Of a DNA stretch of 64,000 bases, positions 16,625 through 23,643 are shown one piece after another; position 1 is the first letter of the stretch; each line of letters begins with the position of its first letter. The notes below the pieces were generated by a model. It was not told where the DNA came from. It ran no database searches and was given only the letters and a program-made list of their open reading frames with translations. Source of the DNA: Cellulomonas sp. Leaf334 (GTDB taxonomy: Bacteria > Actinomycetota > Actinomycetes > Actinomycetales > Cellulomonadaceae); assembly GCF_001424195.1 (NCBI RefSeq), contig NZ_LMOO01000001.1, forward strand, positions 62,001-126,000. The letters are read 5' to 3'. Position numbers and translations under genes: made by a program.

Positions 16625-17031
16625 GCGTTCTTCTCCTCGTGGCCGTGCAGTGCGTGGGGGATCTTCTTGACGGTGTCGGTGGTCTGGGGGAGCCCACCCA
16701 CCCGCGTGGTCTCGGCCCTGCCGCGGGCGGCCAGGACGGCTGCGACGATCGCCCAGATCACGGCGACGATCACGGCCGACCAGCCCATCGAGTCCATCGC
16801 GTCGCCGAGCGCCCACCACAGGGCGATCGACAGGAAGAGCAGGACGAAGTGCCCGGCGACGGCGGCACCGGCGAACATCGATCCGCCCTTGGCGGCCGCC
16901 TTCGCCGACTGGGTGGCCTCGGCCTTGGCGAGGGCGACCTCCTGGCGCATGAGCGTCGAGAGGTCGCGGGTCACCTCACCGAGCAGGTCACCCACCGACT
17001 GGCGCGGCGGAGCGTCCAGCGGGTCGCTCAT
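16621..17031 (-). CDS. Actinobacterial Holin-X (phage holin-like) family membrane protein
   Basis: 136 aa. The N-terminal amphipathic segment SVGDLLGEVTRDLSTLMRQE with EVALAKAEA is the standard Holin-X (PF07332) motif, followed by two membrane helices (about 52-75 and 82-101). The name is historical; in this context it is a chromosomal envelope protein, not a phage lysis protein. It overlaps both neighbours by 4 bases. Confidence 0.88.
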   Translation of the reverse strand: MSDPLDAPPRQSVGDLLGEVTRDLSTLMRQEVALAKAEATQSAKAAAKGGSMFAGAAVAGHFVLLFLSIALWWALGDAMDSMGWSAVIVAVIWAIVAAVLAARGRAETTRVGGLPQTTDTVKKIPHALHGHEEKNA

Positions 17032-17708
17032 CGCTGGTCCCAGCCGGTCGAGGGCACCGGCGAGGCGAGCTCGTCCGTGAACCGCGGGCGCTCCTCGACC
17101 ACGTCCGCGTACACCGGCAGCGGCTCGGAGACAGGCTCGGGCATCACCGAGGTGCGCACCGGGACGGTCGGGGCCGAGGTCGGTGCTGCCTGCTGCGGCG
17201 AGGACGGGGCGTCCTTCAGTCCCCGGGTCAGGCGGCCCAGGACGATGCCTGCGCCCGCCGCGACCAGGAGGAAGGTGCCGGGACGGCGCCGGGCGAAGCT
17301 GCGGACCTCGGCCAGCACCTCGTCCGGTCCGTGGTTCTCGAGCCACTGGCCCAGACCGTCCACCCGCTGCCCGACCTCGCGCACGATGTCGGTGGCGAGG
17401 TTCTGCTCGTCGGGCGCTGAGGCCATCTGGGAGAACTGGGAGCCCACAGCGGTCAGGCCGCCGGCGATCCTGCTCTGCTGGGTTCGTGCCTGCTCGGAGA
17501 CCTCCGTGCGGGCCTGCGACCACAGGTCGTCCAGCTGGCGGCGCGCCTCCTGGGTGACCGCGGCGGCCTCACCCTTGGCCTCGCCGAGCAGGTGCCCACC
17601 GGCGTCGGTGGCCTTGTCCTTCAGGGTGCCGGCCTGCTCCTTGGCCGCGTCGGCTGTGCTCGGCGGCGGCGCGCCGTGCTGGGGGTAGGGGCTGGTGTGG
17701 TCGCTCAT
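17028..17708 (-). CDS. Hypothetical membrane-anchored protein of the DUF3618/Holin-X cluster
   Basis: 226 aa. A Pro/Ser-rich start is followed by a long Ala/Glu/Lys helix (about 20-140) with AKEQAGTLKDKATDAGGHLLGEAKGEA, reminiscent of LEA/CsbD-like or apolipoprotein-like repeats. There is one membrane segment (TFLLVAAGAGIVLGRLTRGL, about 146-165) and a Pro-rich tail. First gene of the cluster, with a 4-base overlap to Holin-X. No family function known; its placement suggests an envelope or desiccation/stress role. Confidence 0.75.
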   Translation of the reverse strand: MSDHTSPYPQHGAPPPSTADAAKEQAGTLKDKATDAGGHLLGEAKGEAAAVTQEARRQLDDLWSQARTEVSEQARTQQSRIAGGLTAVGSQFSQMASAPDEQNLATDIVREVGQRVDGLGQWLENHGPDEVLAEVRSFARRRPGTFLLVAAGAGIVLGRLTRGLKDAPSSPQQAAPTSAPTVPVRTSVMPEPVSEPLPVYADVVEERPRFTDELASPVPSTGWDQR

Positions 17709-18021
17709 GAGGGTGCCTCGTCTCGCTCTGTCGGGTCGGCGGACGGGTCCGCGACGACCGGGGCGCGCGGGGGCGCACAGGTCGAGGGACCGACGTGACG
17801 CGAGGCTGCTTTCGCGCGATCGTCCGCATGGGGTGCAGGGCGCCGCTGCGGCGTCCTGCTGCCAGCTGTCGTGGTGCGTGAGCGCGTCGGCTCCGCACGG
17901 AGTCCCCTGTCCGGCGACGTGTCCTGTCCCGGGCGACGGTGCGCGGGACCGACCGTGCCGGTCCAGCACGAGGGACGTTAATTCCGTTCGGGCGACCCCG
18001 CCACCCGAGCCGACGGATCCG
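17709..18021. other. Intergenic region upstream of the envelope stress cluster
   Basis: 313 bases between the first gene of the minus-strand cluster and the end of the GAF-ANTAR gene. It must hold the promoter of the 17708 gene. I see no convincing sigma-factor consensus, no tRNA and no credible short gene. A locally A/T-richer patch (GTTAATTCCG near 17979) is the only visible anomaly. Confidence 0.5.
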
Positions 18022-18756
18022 TCAGACGCGGGCCCGGAAGGCCCCGAGGTTCTCCGGCGGGCTGCCGGTGACGGCCTCGACGATCGAGGCGGCGACCTCA
18101 CGGAGCTTGACCTTGCGGTGCTGGGCCGCGCTGCGCAGGATCGCCAGGGCGTCCTGCGCGGTGCACCGGTTCTCCGCCATGATCACGCCGATCGCCTGGT
18201 CGATCACGGCCCGCGACACCAGCGCGGCGCGCAGGTCGGCGTTCATCTCGGCCTGGTCGGCGCTGCGCAGGAACAGCTCGACGGTGCGGGCGATCTCGTC
18301 GGCGTACATGTCCGCCACGGCGATGGCGTCGTCGTCCCAGGCGTACGCCCCCACCGCATAGAGGTTCAGCGCGATCTGCACCCCGGGGCGGACGTCGCGG
18401 GGCAGGGCGGCGGCGGATCCGTACCCATGCTCCTGCGCCGCGGAGCGCCACGCCGGCCACCGCGTCTCCTGCGCGACGTCGGGCACGTGGACGGTGCTGC
18501 CCACCTCGATCGCGGTCAGGCAGGGGCCGTCGGCCGCGGCGTACTCGACCTCGTCGCACACGGCGGCGTGCGGGTCGCTCGCGGCGACCAGTGTCGGCCG
18601 CTTGTCGCGGCGCAACGTGATCGTCGCCGAGCTGGCCGCGCCGACGTGCCGCGCGGCCGCGCGGGCGACCCCGTCGACGAAGTCGTCGACACCGGGCGTG
18701 GTGAGCAGCAGCGACTGCAGCTCGGTCATCGCGGCGGCTCGGGCGCTGTCGTTCAT
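18022..18756 (-). CDS. GAF and ANTAR domain regulator
   Basis: 244 aa. A GAF-like sensor domain occupies about residues 15-160. The C-terminal ANTAR helix bundle (about 175-230) carries LRAALVSRAVIDQAIGVIMAENRCTAQDAL, the canonical ANTAR core. ANTAR proteins bind paired hairpins in nascent RNA and prevent termination. The ligand of the GAF domain is unknown. The start codon is 19 bases downstream of a paralogous gene, so the two are likely co-transcribed. Confidence 0.9.
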   Translation of the reverse strand: MNDSARAAAMTELQSLLLTTPGVDDFVDGVARAAARHVGAASSATITLRRDKRPTLVAASDPHAAVCDEVEYAAADGPCLTAIEVGSTVHVPDVAQETRWPAWRSAAQEHGYGSAAALPRDVRPGVQIALNLYAVGAYAWDDDAIAVADMYADEIARTVELFLRSADQAEMNADLRAALVSRAVIDQAIGVIMAENRCTAQDALAILRSAAQHRKVKLREVAASIVEAVTGSPPENLGAFRARV

Positions 18757-18775
18757 GGGGTCTCCTCGGTCGTGC

Positions 18776-19501
18776 TCACGGACGGACCAGCGCACGCGCG
18801 GCGTCGACGTCCTCGATGCCGGCGCGTTGCGCGCTGAGGTGCAGCAGGGCCCGGGCCTCGTCGATGCCGAGGCGCTGCGAGTGGGCCAGGACGCCGACCG
18901 CCTGGTCGACGACAGCGAGGTCGTCGAGCCGTGCAGGTGCGGCGAGCGCGTCGTCGCGCGACCGGAACGACAGGTCCGCGTTCGTGATGGCGACCCCGGC
19001 GCTGGCACCCACGATCGCCGCGAGCCGGACCTCGTGGCCGAGGAACGCCCCGGGTGCAGCGGCGTAGAAGTTGACCGTGCCGACGAGCGCACCGTCGTCG
19101 AGCACGGGCAGCGACAGCGAGGAGCGGACACCACGCGCCGCCGCCGTCCGCGCGAACACGCGCCACCGGTCCTCGTCGAGCACGTCCTCGACGGAGACGA
19201 CGGTCCCGTCGCGGCCGGCCTCGAGGCACGGTCCGTCCTCGACGTACTGCGCGGCATCCAGCACGGCGGAGTCGGCCGAGGTGGCGACCACGGTGAACGT
19301 GAGGTCCTCCGACCCCAGGCAGTAGCTGAAGCCGACGCACGACGGGACCTCGGCGGCGACGCGGGCGCCGGCGTCGGCGACGAGCGCGACGAGGTCGACG
19401 TCGCTGGACTCGCCGAGCCGCCTCAGCGCCTCGGCCGTCTCCGGGAGGAGCTCCATCGGACCCCGATCGCTGGGTACCCGGTCTGCGCGCGCCTGCATCA
19501 C
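18776..19501 (-). CDS. GAF and ANTAR domain regulator (second copy)
   Basis: 241 aa as the longest frame; an internal Met at 19456 (MELLPETAEALRRLG) is an equally plausible start and has GGAGGAG-like sequence close by. GAF domain about 25-165, ANTAR core LDDLAVVDQAVGVLAHSQRLGIDEA at about 190-215. The middle differs substantially from its neighbour, so this is an old duplication or a separate acquisition rather than a recent tandem copy. Predicted RNA-binding antiterminator. Confidence 0.87.
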   Translation of the reverse strand: MMQARADRVPSDRGPMELLPETAEALRRLGESSDVDLVALVADAGARVAAEVPSCVGFSYCLGSEDLTFTVVATSADSAVLDAAQYVEDGPCLEAGRDGTVVSVEDVLDEDRWRVFARTAAARGVRSSLSLPVLDDGALVGTVNFYAAAPGAFLGHEVRLAAIVGASAGVAITNADLSFRSRDDALAAPARLDDLAVVDQAVGVLAHSQRLGIDEARALLHLSAQRAGIEDVDAARALVRP

Positions 19502-19587
19502 GCTCGCTGACCGTACGTCGGGCGTGTCGCCGCCGCGCGCCGGCAGACCGGTTGCGCCACGGCTGCCGGCACGTACGGTCGGGACTC

Positions 19588-20088
19588 GTGCACGTCCTCC
19601 TGCTCGCCGACACCCACGTCCCCCGCCGGGCCCGCGACCTGCCCGCCGAGGTGTGGTCCGCGGTCGAGCGCGCCGACGTCGTCCTGCACGCCGGCGACTG
19701 GGTCGGCGAGGACCTGCTCGACCGCCTGGACGCCCGCGCCCGTCGGCTCGTGGCGTGCGTCGGCAACAACGACGGAGCAGGGCTCCGCGCGCGGCTCCCG
19801 CTCGTCGCGCACGTCGAGCTGGACGGGCTGCGCGTCGGCGTCGTGCACGAGACGGGCCCGGCCGCCGGCCGCGAGCGGCGGTGCGACGTCGAGCACCCCG
19901 ACCTGGACCTGCTGGTGTTCGGTCACAGCCACATCCCGTGGGACACCGTCACGCCTGGCGGGATGCGGTTGCTCAACCCGGGATCGCCGACCGACCGGCG
20001 CCGGCAGCCGTTCGCGACCTACATGACGGCGACGGTCGTCGACGGTCGTCTCGACGACGTGGCCGTCCATCGCGTGACCCGGCACTGA
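19588..20088 (+). CDS. YfcE-like metallophosphoesterase
   Basis: 166 aa from a GTG at 19588; the upstream in-frame ATG adds residues that do not match the family. Metal-binding motifs: LLLADTHVP (DxH), VVLHAGDWV (GD), ACVGNNDG (GNND), and GHSHIPW (GHxH) near 108-112. This is the small calcineurin-like phosphodiesterase fold of YfcE/MJ0936. Substrate unknown. It is divergent from the ANTAR pair. Confidence 0.9.
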   Translation: MHVLLLADTHVPRRARDLPAEVWSAVERADVVLHAGDWVGEDLLDRLDARARRLVACVGNNDGAGLRARLPLVAHVELDGLRVGVVHETGPAAGRERRCDVEHPDLDLLVFGHSHIPWDTVTPGGMRLLNPGSPTDRRRQPFATYMTATVVDGRLDDVAVHRVTRH

Positions 20089-20189
20089 GGACCCACCTCC
20101 GGTTGCGCATCGGTCAGCGCGTGCGACCGTGAGTCCGAAGAGCTTGCTCCAGAACCGGGCGGGTGCACGCACCAGGACGGATCCCGATC

Positions 20190-21206
20190 ATGAAGCTCCC
20201 CTCCCCGCGCGGACCCCTCGGGGCGTCCCTGACCGACCTGCTCGTCCACCCGTCGCGGGACGTCGACCACCTCGACGACGAGGTGCTCACGCGCTGGCGC
20301 AACGCCGCGGCGACCGCCGACGCGCTGACCGACGACGATCTCCAGCTCACGCTGTGGACGCTCTACGCCTTGCACTACCGCGGGTTCGAGGGCGTGGACG
20401 AGGCGTGGGAGTGGCACCCGGACCTCCTGCGCCTGCGTCGCATCCTCGAGGTCGCGGTCGAGGCGGCGCTGCGCGACCAGGTCCCGGACCACGTCGAGAC
20501 ACCCGCCGAGCGGGAGGCCGTCGCGGCCGCGCTCTTCGCGATGACCGCTCCGGGACCCGGACCGAGCGTCGCCCGCTACGTCGCCCGGTCGGCCGACGCG
20601 ACGCAGGCCGAGGAGTTCCTCATCCACCGGTCGCTGTACACGCTGATGGAGGCCGACCCGCACACGTGGGCGGTCCCGCGGCTGACGGGGGCGCCCAAGG
20701 CGGCGCTGGTCGAGGTGCAGTCCGACGAGTACGGCGGCGGTCGGCCCGAACGGATGCACAGCGCCCTCTTCGCCCGGACGATGCGCGGTGCCGGGCTCGT
20801 CGACGAGTACGGGTACTACGTGGACCGGCTGCCCGCCGTCACGATCGCGGCGCTCAACCTGATGTCGCTGTTCGGGCTGCACCGCCGCTGGCGCGGGGCG
20901 ATTGCCGGGCACCTCGCGGCCTTCGAGATGACGTCGTCGTTGCCCAACCGCCTCTACGGGGACGGGTTCCGCCGCCTCGGCCACGACGGGGGCACGACCG
21001 ACTACTTCGACGAGCACGTCGAGGCGGACGCCGTGCACGAGCAGATCGCCGGCCGGGACCTGGCGGGGCGGCTCGCGGAGCAGGAGCCCGAGCTGGTGGA
21101 CGACATCCTGTTCGGTGCGGCGGCCTGCCTGTACCTCGACGAGCTCGTCGGACGGCACCTGCTCGACGCGTGGACCGCGGGGGCCTCCTCGCTGCGTGCG
21201 GCATGA
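20190..21206 (+). CDS. Iron-containing redox enzyme family protein (haem-oxygenase-like diiron fold)
   Basis: 338 aa from an ATG at 20190 with AGGA upstream. TLWTLYALHYRGFEGVDEAWEWHP and YVARSADATQAEEFLIHRSLY carry Glu/His sets, and VEVQSDEYGGGRPERMHSALF and FFDEHVEADAVHEQ-like segments supply further conserved Glu/His of the HDO (haem-oxygenase-like diiron oxygenase) superfamily. The family includes enzymes cutting C-C or oxidising N, but this subgroup is uncharacterised. It overlaps the CDGSH gene by 4 bases, suggesting an electron-transfer partnership. Confidence 0.83.
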   Translation: MKLPSPRGPLGASLTDLLVHPSRDVDHLDDEVLTRWRNAAATADALTDDDLQLTLWTLYALHYRGFEGVDEAWEWHPDLLRLRRILEVAVEAALRDQVPDHVETPAEREAVAAALFAMTAPGPGPSVARYVARSADATQAEEFLIHRSLYTLMEADPHTWAVPRLTGAPKAALVEVQSDEYGGGRPERMHSALFARTMRGAGLVDEYGYYVDRLPAVTIAALNLMSLFGLHRRWRGAIAGHLAAFEMTSSLPNRLYGDGFRRLGHDGGTTDYFDEHVEADAVHEQIAGRDLAGRLAEQEPELVDDILFGAAACLYLDELVGRHLLDAWTAGASSLRAA

Positions 21207-21412
21207 CCGGCCGCGCACCGCAGCGGGCCACGATCGAGGCGTGCCCGAACGGCCCGCTCCTCGTCCGCGGCGACGTGGAGCTGGTCGACTCCGACGGCAA
21301 CCCGATCGAGCGGCACCGACGCACGGTCGCGCTGTGCCGGTGCGGGACGTCCGCCATCGCGCCGTTCTGCGACGGGAGCCACAAGGCGATCGGCTTCGTC
21401 ACCCCCTCATGA
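21203..21412 (+). CDS. CDGSH iron-sulfur domain protein
   Basis: 69 aa. The single motif ALCRCGTSAIAPFCDGSHK gives the C-x-C-x9-C-x3-H set (here CRC, FC, GSH) that binds a [2Fe-2S] cluster. Start and stop both overlap their neighbours (ATGA), so it is translationally coupled to the diiron enzyme and the membrane protein. Likely a small electron carrier for the upstream oxidase-like enzyme; this is inferred from position. Confidence 0.93.
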   Translation: MTGRAPQRATIEACPNGPLLVRGDVELVDSDGNPIERHRRTVALCRCGTSAIAPFCDGSHKAIGFVTPS

Positions 21413-21948
21413 GAGCGGCGACCGGACAGGTGACGAGGCTGGTGCCGGGCGATGTCGTCCGCGTGCTGGCGCTGGTCAGCGTCGTCGTCGGTACCTGGCG
21501 GTCCGGTCCGGTCGCGGCGGCCTTGTTCCTGCTGGTGCTCGGCGGCGTGATGGTGCCGCGGGCGATCGCCGCCCCGACCTGGCTCGACGTCACGTACAGC
21601 AGCACGATCCTATTCGCCGCGTGGGCCGCGCAGCTCGACTGGTACGTGGCGGTGAGCTGGCTGGACGTCGCGGTGCACGCGGTCGCGACGGGCCTGGTCG
21701 CCGTCCTGGGCGTGCAGGCGCTGCATGCCTGGGGGGTCGTCGGTCGCGGCGGGTCACGCACGGAGGTGGCCCTGCTCGTCGTCGGGCTCGGTGCGGTGCT
21801 CGCGGTGCTCTGGGAGCTGGGGGAGTGGGCCGGCAACGCGTGGTTCGACCGCAGGATCCAGGTGGGGTACGACGACACGATGGGCGATCTCGCCGCGGGG
21901 CTCGCCGGTAGCGTCGTCGTCACGGGCGTCGTGGTGCGGCGCCCGTGA
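21409..21948 (+). CDS. Multipass membrane protein, YjdF/DUF2238-like
   Basis: 179 aa with four to five helices (about 12-30, 33-52, 60-75, 82-100, 113-140) and a conserved acidic segment WELGEWAGNAWFD followed by VGYDDTMGDLAAGL. The WE...D and YDDTxxDL pattern resembles the YjdF/DUF2238 inner-membrane family, of unknown function. It lies in a coupled set with the CDGSH gene upstream and the glycosyltransferase downstream. Confidence 0.68.
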   Translation: MRAATGQVTRLVPGDVVRVLALVSVVVGTWRSGPVAAALFLLVLGGVMVPRAIAAPTWLDVTYSSTILFAAWAAQLDWYVAVSWLDVAVHAVATGLVAVLGVQALHAWGVVGRGGSRTEVALLVVGLGAVLAVLWELGEWAGNAWFDRRIQVGYDDTMGDLAAGLAGSVVVTGVVVRRP

Positions 21949-22685
21949 TCGCCGGGCCGGGGGTCAGCGTCTCGGTGGTCATCCCCGCCCGCGACGACGC
22001 GGTCGCCCTGGCGGAGTGCCTCGCGCGGCTCCGCCGGCAGACGGTCGCGCCGTACGAGGTGCTGGTCGTCGACAACGGCTCGACGGACGACACCGCGGCG
22101 GTCGCAGCGTCGTGGGGTGCGCGGGTGGTGGCGGAGCCGCGGGTCGGCATCCCCGCCGCGGCAGCGACCGGGTACGACCACGCGCGCGGCGACGTGATCG
22201 CCCGGCTCGACGCGGACTCCCGTCCGGACGAGCGGTGGGTGGAGCGCATCGTGGACTGCATGCTCGCGGACCCGCGGCTCGACGCCGTCTCGGGCACCGG
22301 GCAGTTCTTCGACCTCCCGGTGGCCCTGCGGGCCGGCGTCTCGGGGGTCTACCTGGGTGCGTACTACCTCCTCGCGCACCTCGCCCTCGGGCACACCGCG
22401 CTGTGGGGCTCGTCGATGGCGGTGCGCCGCGAGGCGTGGCTCGCCGTCCGCTCCCGGGTGAGCCGGGACGACCCCGAGGTGCACGACGACCTCGACCTCG
22501 CGTTCGCCCTCGGACCCGGGCGGCGGATCCGGTACGACCCGTCGCTGCGCGTGGGGGTGTCGGCACGGTCCCTGCGTGGGCACGCCCAGCGGGTGCGTCG
22601 CTTCGACCGGGCGTGGCGCACGCTGCGCGTCAACTGGCGGGTTGCGCCGCCCTGGGACCGGTGGCGGGCACGGTTGGCGCGCTGA
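21945..22685 (+). CDS. Glycosyltransferase family 2
   Basis: 246 aa from a GTG overlapping the previous stop. VSVVIPARDD at the N-terminus, LVVDNGSTDDTAAVA (about 38-52) and the DxD-like ARLDADSRPD (about 86-95) are the nucleotide-sugar motifs of GT-A family 2. No membrane helices, so probably a peripheral cytoplasmic enzyme. Its 3' end overlaps the convergent GNAT gene by 56 bases. The acceptor is unknown; its pairing with a diiron/CDGSH set is common in actinobacteria. Confidence 0.87.
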   Translation: MIAGPGVSVSVVIPARDDAVALAECLARLRRQTVAPYEVLVVDNGSTDDTAAVAASWGARVVAEPRVGIPAAAATGYDHARGDVIARLDADSRPDERWVERIVDCMLADPRLDAVSGTGQFFDLPVALRAGVSGVYLGAYYLLAHLALGHTALWGSSMAVRREAWLAVRSRVSRDDPEVHDDLDLAFALGPGRRIRYDPSLRVGVSARSLRGHAQRVRRFDRAWRTLRVNWRVAPPWDRWRARLAR

Positions 22686-23154
22686 GCGTCAGCCGGTAGA
22701 AGACGCTGTGCGGGTCGAGGACGTAGTCGGCGAACGGGGGGCTCTCGACGAAGCCGGCGCGCTCGTACAGGCGGCGGGCGGGGGCGAAGTAGCCCTCGGT
22801 GCCGGTCTCGAGGTGGACGGTGCCGATGCCCCGGGCCGCTGCGGCGCCGAGCACGTGCGCGAGCATCGCGGCGCCGACGCCCTGCCCGCGGGACGCGGCG
22901 GTGGTCCGCATCGACTTGAGCTCGCCGTCGGCCGGCCCGAGCTCCTTGAGCGCCGCGCACCCGAGCAGCACGCCGGTGCCGTCGCGGGCGGTCCAGAACG
23001 TGATGCCCGGCGCCGCGAGCGCCGACGGGTCGAGGGCGTGCACGGACTCGGCGGGCGAGGTCGCGTACATGTCCGAGAGGTGCTCGCCGAGGAGGTCCAG
23101 CACGTCGGGGGCGGTCGGGTCGTCGATGGCGATCGTCACGGTCACGGTGCTCAT
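22630..23154 (-). CDS. GNAT family N-acetyltransferase
   Basis: 174 aa. The acetyl-CoA loop is SMRTTAASRGQGVGAAML (about 79-97), with the family's R/Q-x-x-G-x-G/A in RGQGVG. YERAGF sits near 129-134. YVLDPHSVFYRL close to the C-terminus resembles the PhnO/YedL-type group. The sequence GTVHLETGTEGYFAPARRLY supports an amino-acid or aminoglycoside-like small acceptor. It is divergent from the riboswitch-controlled operon. Confidence 0.87.
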   Translation of the reverse strand: MSTVTVTIAIDDPTAPDVLDLLGEHLSDMYATSPAESVHALDPSALAAPGITFWTARDGTGVLLGCAALKELGPADGELKSMRTTAASRGQGVGAAMLAHVLGAAAARGIGTVHLETGTEGYFAPARRLYERAGFVESPPFADYVLDPHSVFYRLTLSAPTVPATGPRAAQPAS

Positions 23155-23210
23155 TCTTCCTCAGCGGGCGGGATGTCCCGTCCCATCATCTGGACTTTCC
23201 CCTCGGATCA

Positions 23211-23239
23211 TTGACTCGCTCCTCGTTTATGTCTACTTT
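23211..23239 (+). promoter_or_regulatory. Housekeeping-type promoter of the SAM-IV operon
   Basis: TTGACT (23211-23216), 17 bases, TACTTT (23234-23239). Close to the sigma-70 consensus and unusually A/T-rich for this DNA. Initiation about 7 bases later would start the transcript just before the first pairing strand of the riboswitch at 23252, which strongly supports the call. Confidence 0.75.
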
Positions 23240-23251
23240 CCCGACCTGTTA

Positions 23252-23400
23252 GGTCATGAATTCCAGCGACAAGCCCCGGCTCGCTGGGTGGCAACCCTCC
23301 TGCGTGTGGGGTGCCCCGGGTGACGACCTGGTCCTGTGCGAGCACCCGCTCGTGCCCGACAACGACGCAGCGCCCGCCCGGCGGGCACGAAGGGACGCAC
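23252..23400 (+). promoter_or_regulatory. SAM-IV riboswitch
   Basis: The core 23252-23328 follows the SAM-IV order. GGTC (23252) pairs with GACC (23325-23328) as P1. CCAGCGA and TCGCTGG form a stem enclosing CAAGCCCCGGC. Then come GGCAACCCTCC and GTGGGGTGCCCCGGGTGA, which are almost letter-for-letter those of mycobacterial SAM-IV. A distal GAGC/GCTC hairpin and a GC-rich 3' region complete it. The class binds S-adenosylmethionine and lowers expression of sulfur genes. Here it leads into the monooxygenase/transporter run beginning at 23644. Confidence 0.92.
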
Positions 23401-23401
23401 G

Positions 23402-23506
23402 ATGAGCACGGACGGACAGCCCGCGGCGATCGCCGACGGCCTCTCTCGCGTGTCCTCCTGCTGTCCCGGCGCCGGCTCCGGCGCGCTCAGCACCTGGTGT
23501 TGCTGA
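23402..23506 (+). CDS. Putative poly-cysteine leader peptide (34 aa) downstream of the SAM-IV riboswitch
   Basis: It begins MSTDGQPAAIADG and carries Cys-Cys at residues 20-21 (VSSCCPG) and again as the last two residues (STWCC). GAAGGGA lies just upstream of the ATG as a possible ribosome-binding site. A perfect 7-bp stem (23469-23475 with 23478-23484) lies between the two doublets. The second doublet is inside an imperfect CAGCACC/GGTGTTGCTG fold. Ribosome stalling at Cys codons could therefore change folding. The regulatory role is inferred by analogy with mycobacterial poly-Cys attenuators. Confidence 0.65.
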   Translation: MSTDGQPAAIADGLSRVSSCCPGAGSGALSTWCC

Positions 23507-23643
23507 CCCGTCTCCTGGCCTGACCGGCCGCTGACGAGCCCCTGCGATCGACGGCTCCGCCGTCTCGCGCCCGCACCCCACGCACCGTCCGTCGCACCTC
23601 TGTGTGCGCGCGGCGCGTCCGCGACTCCTGAACGGACACCCCC

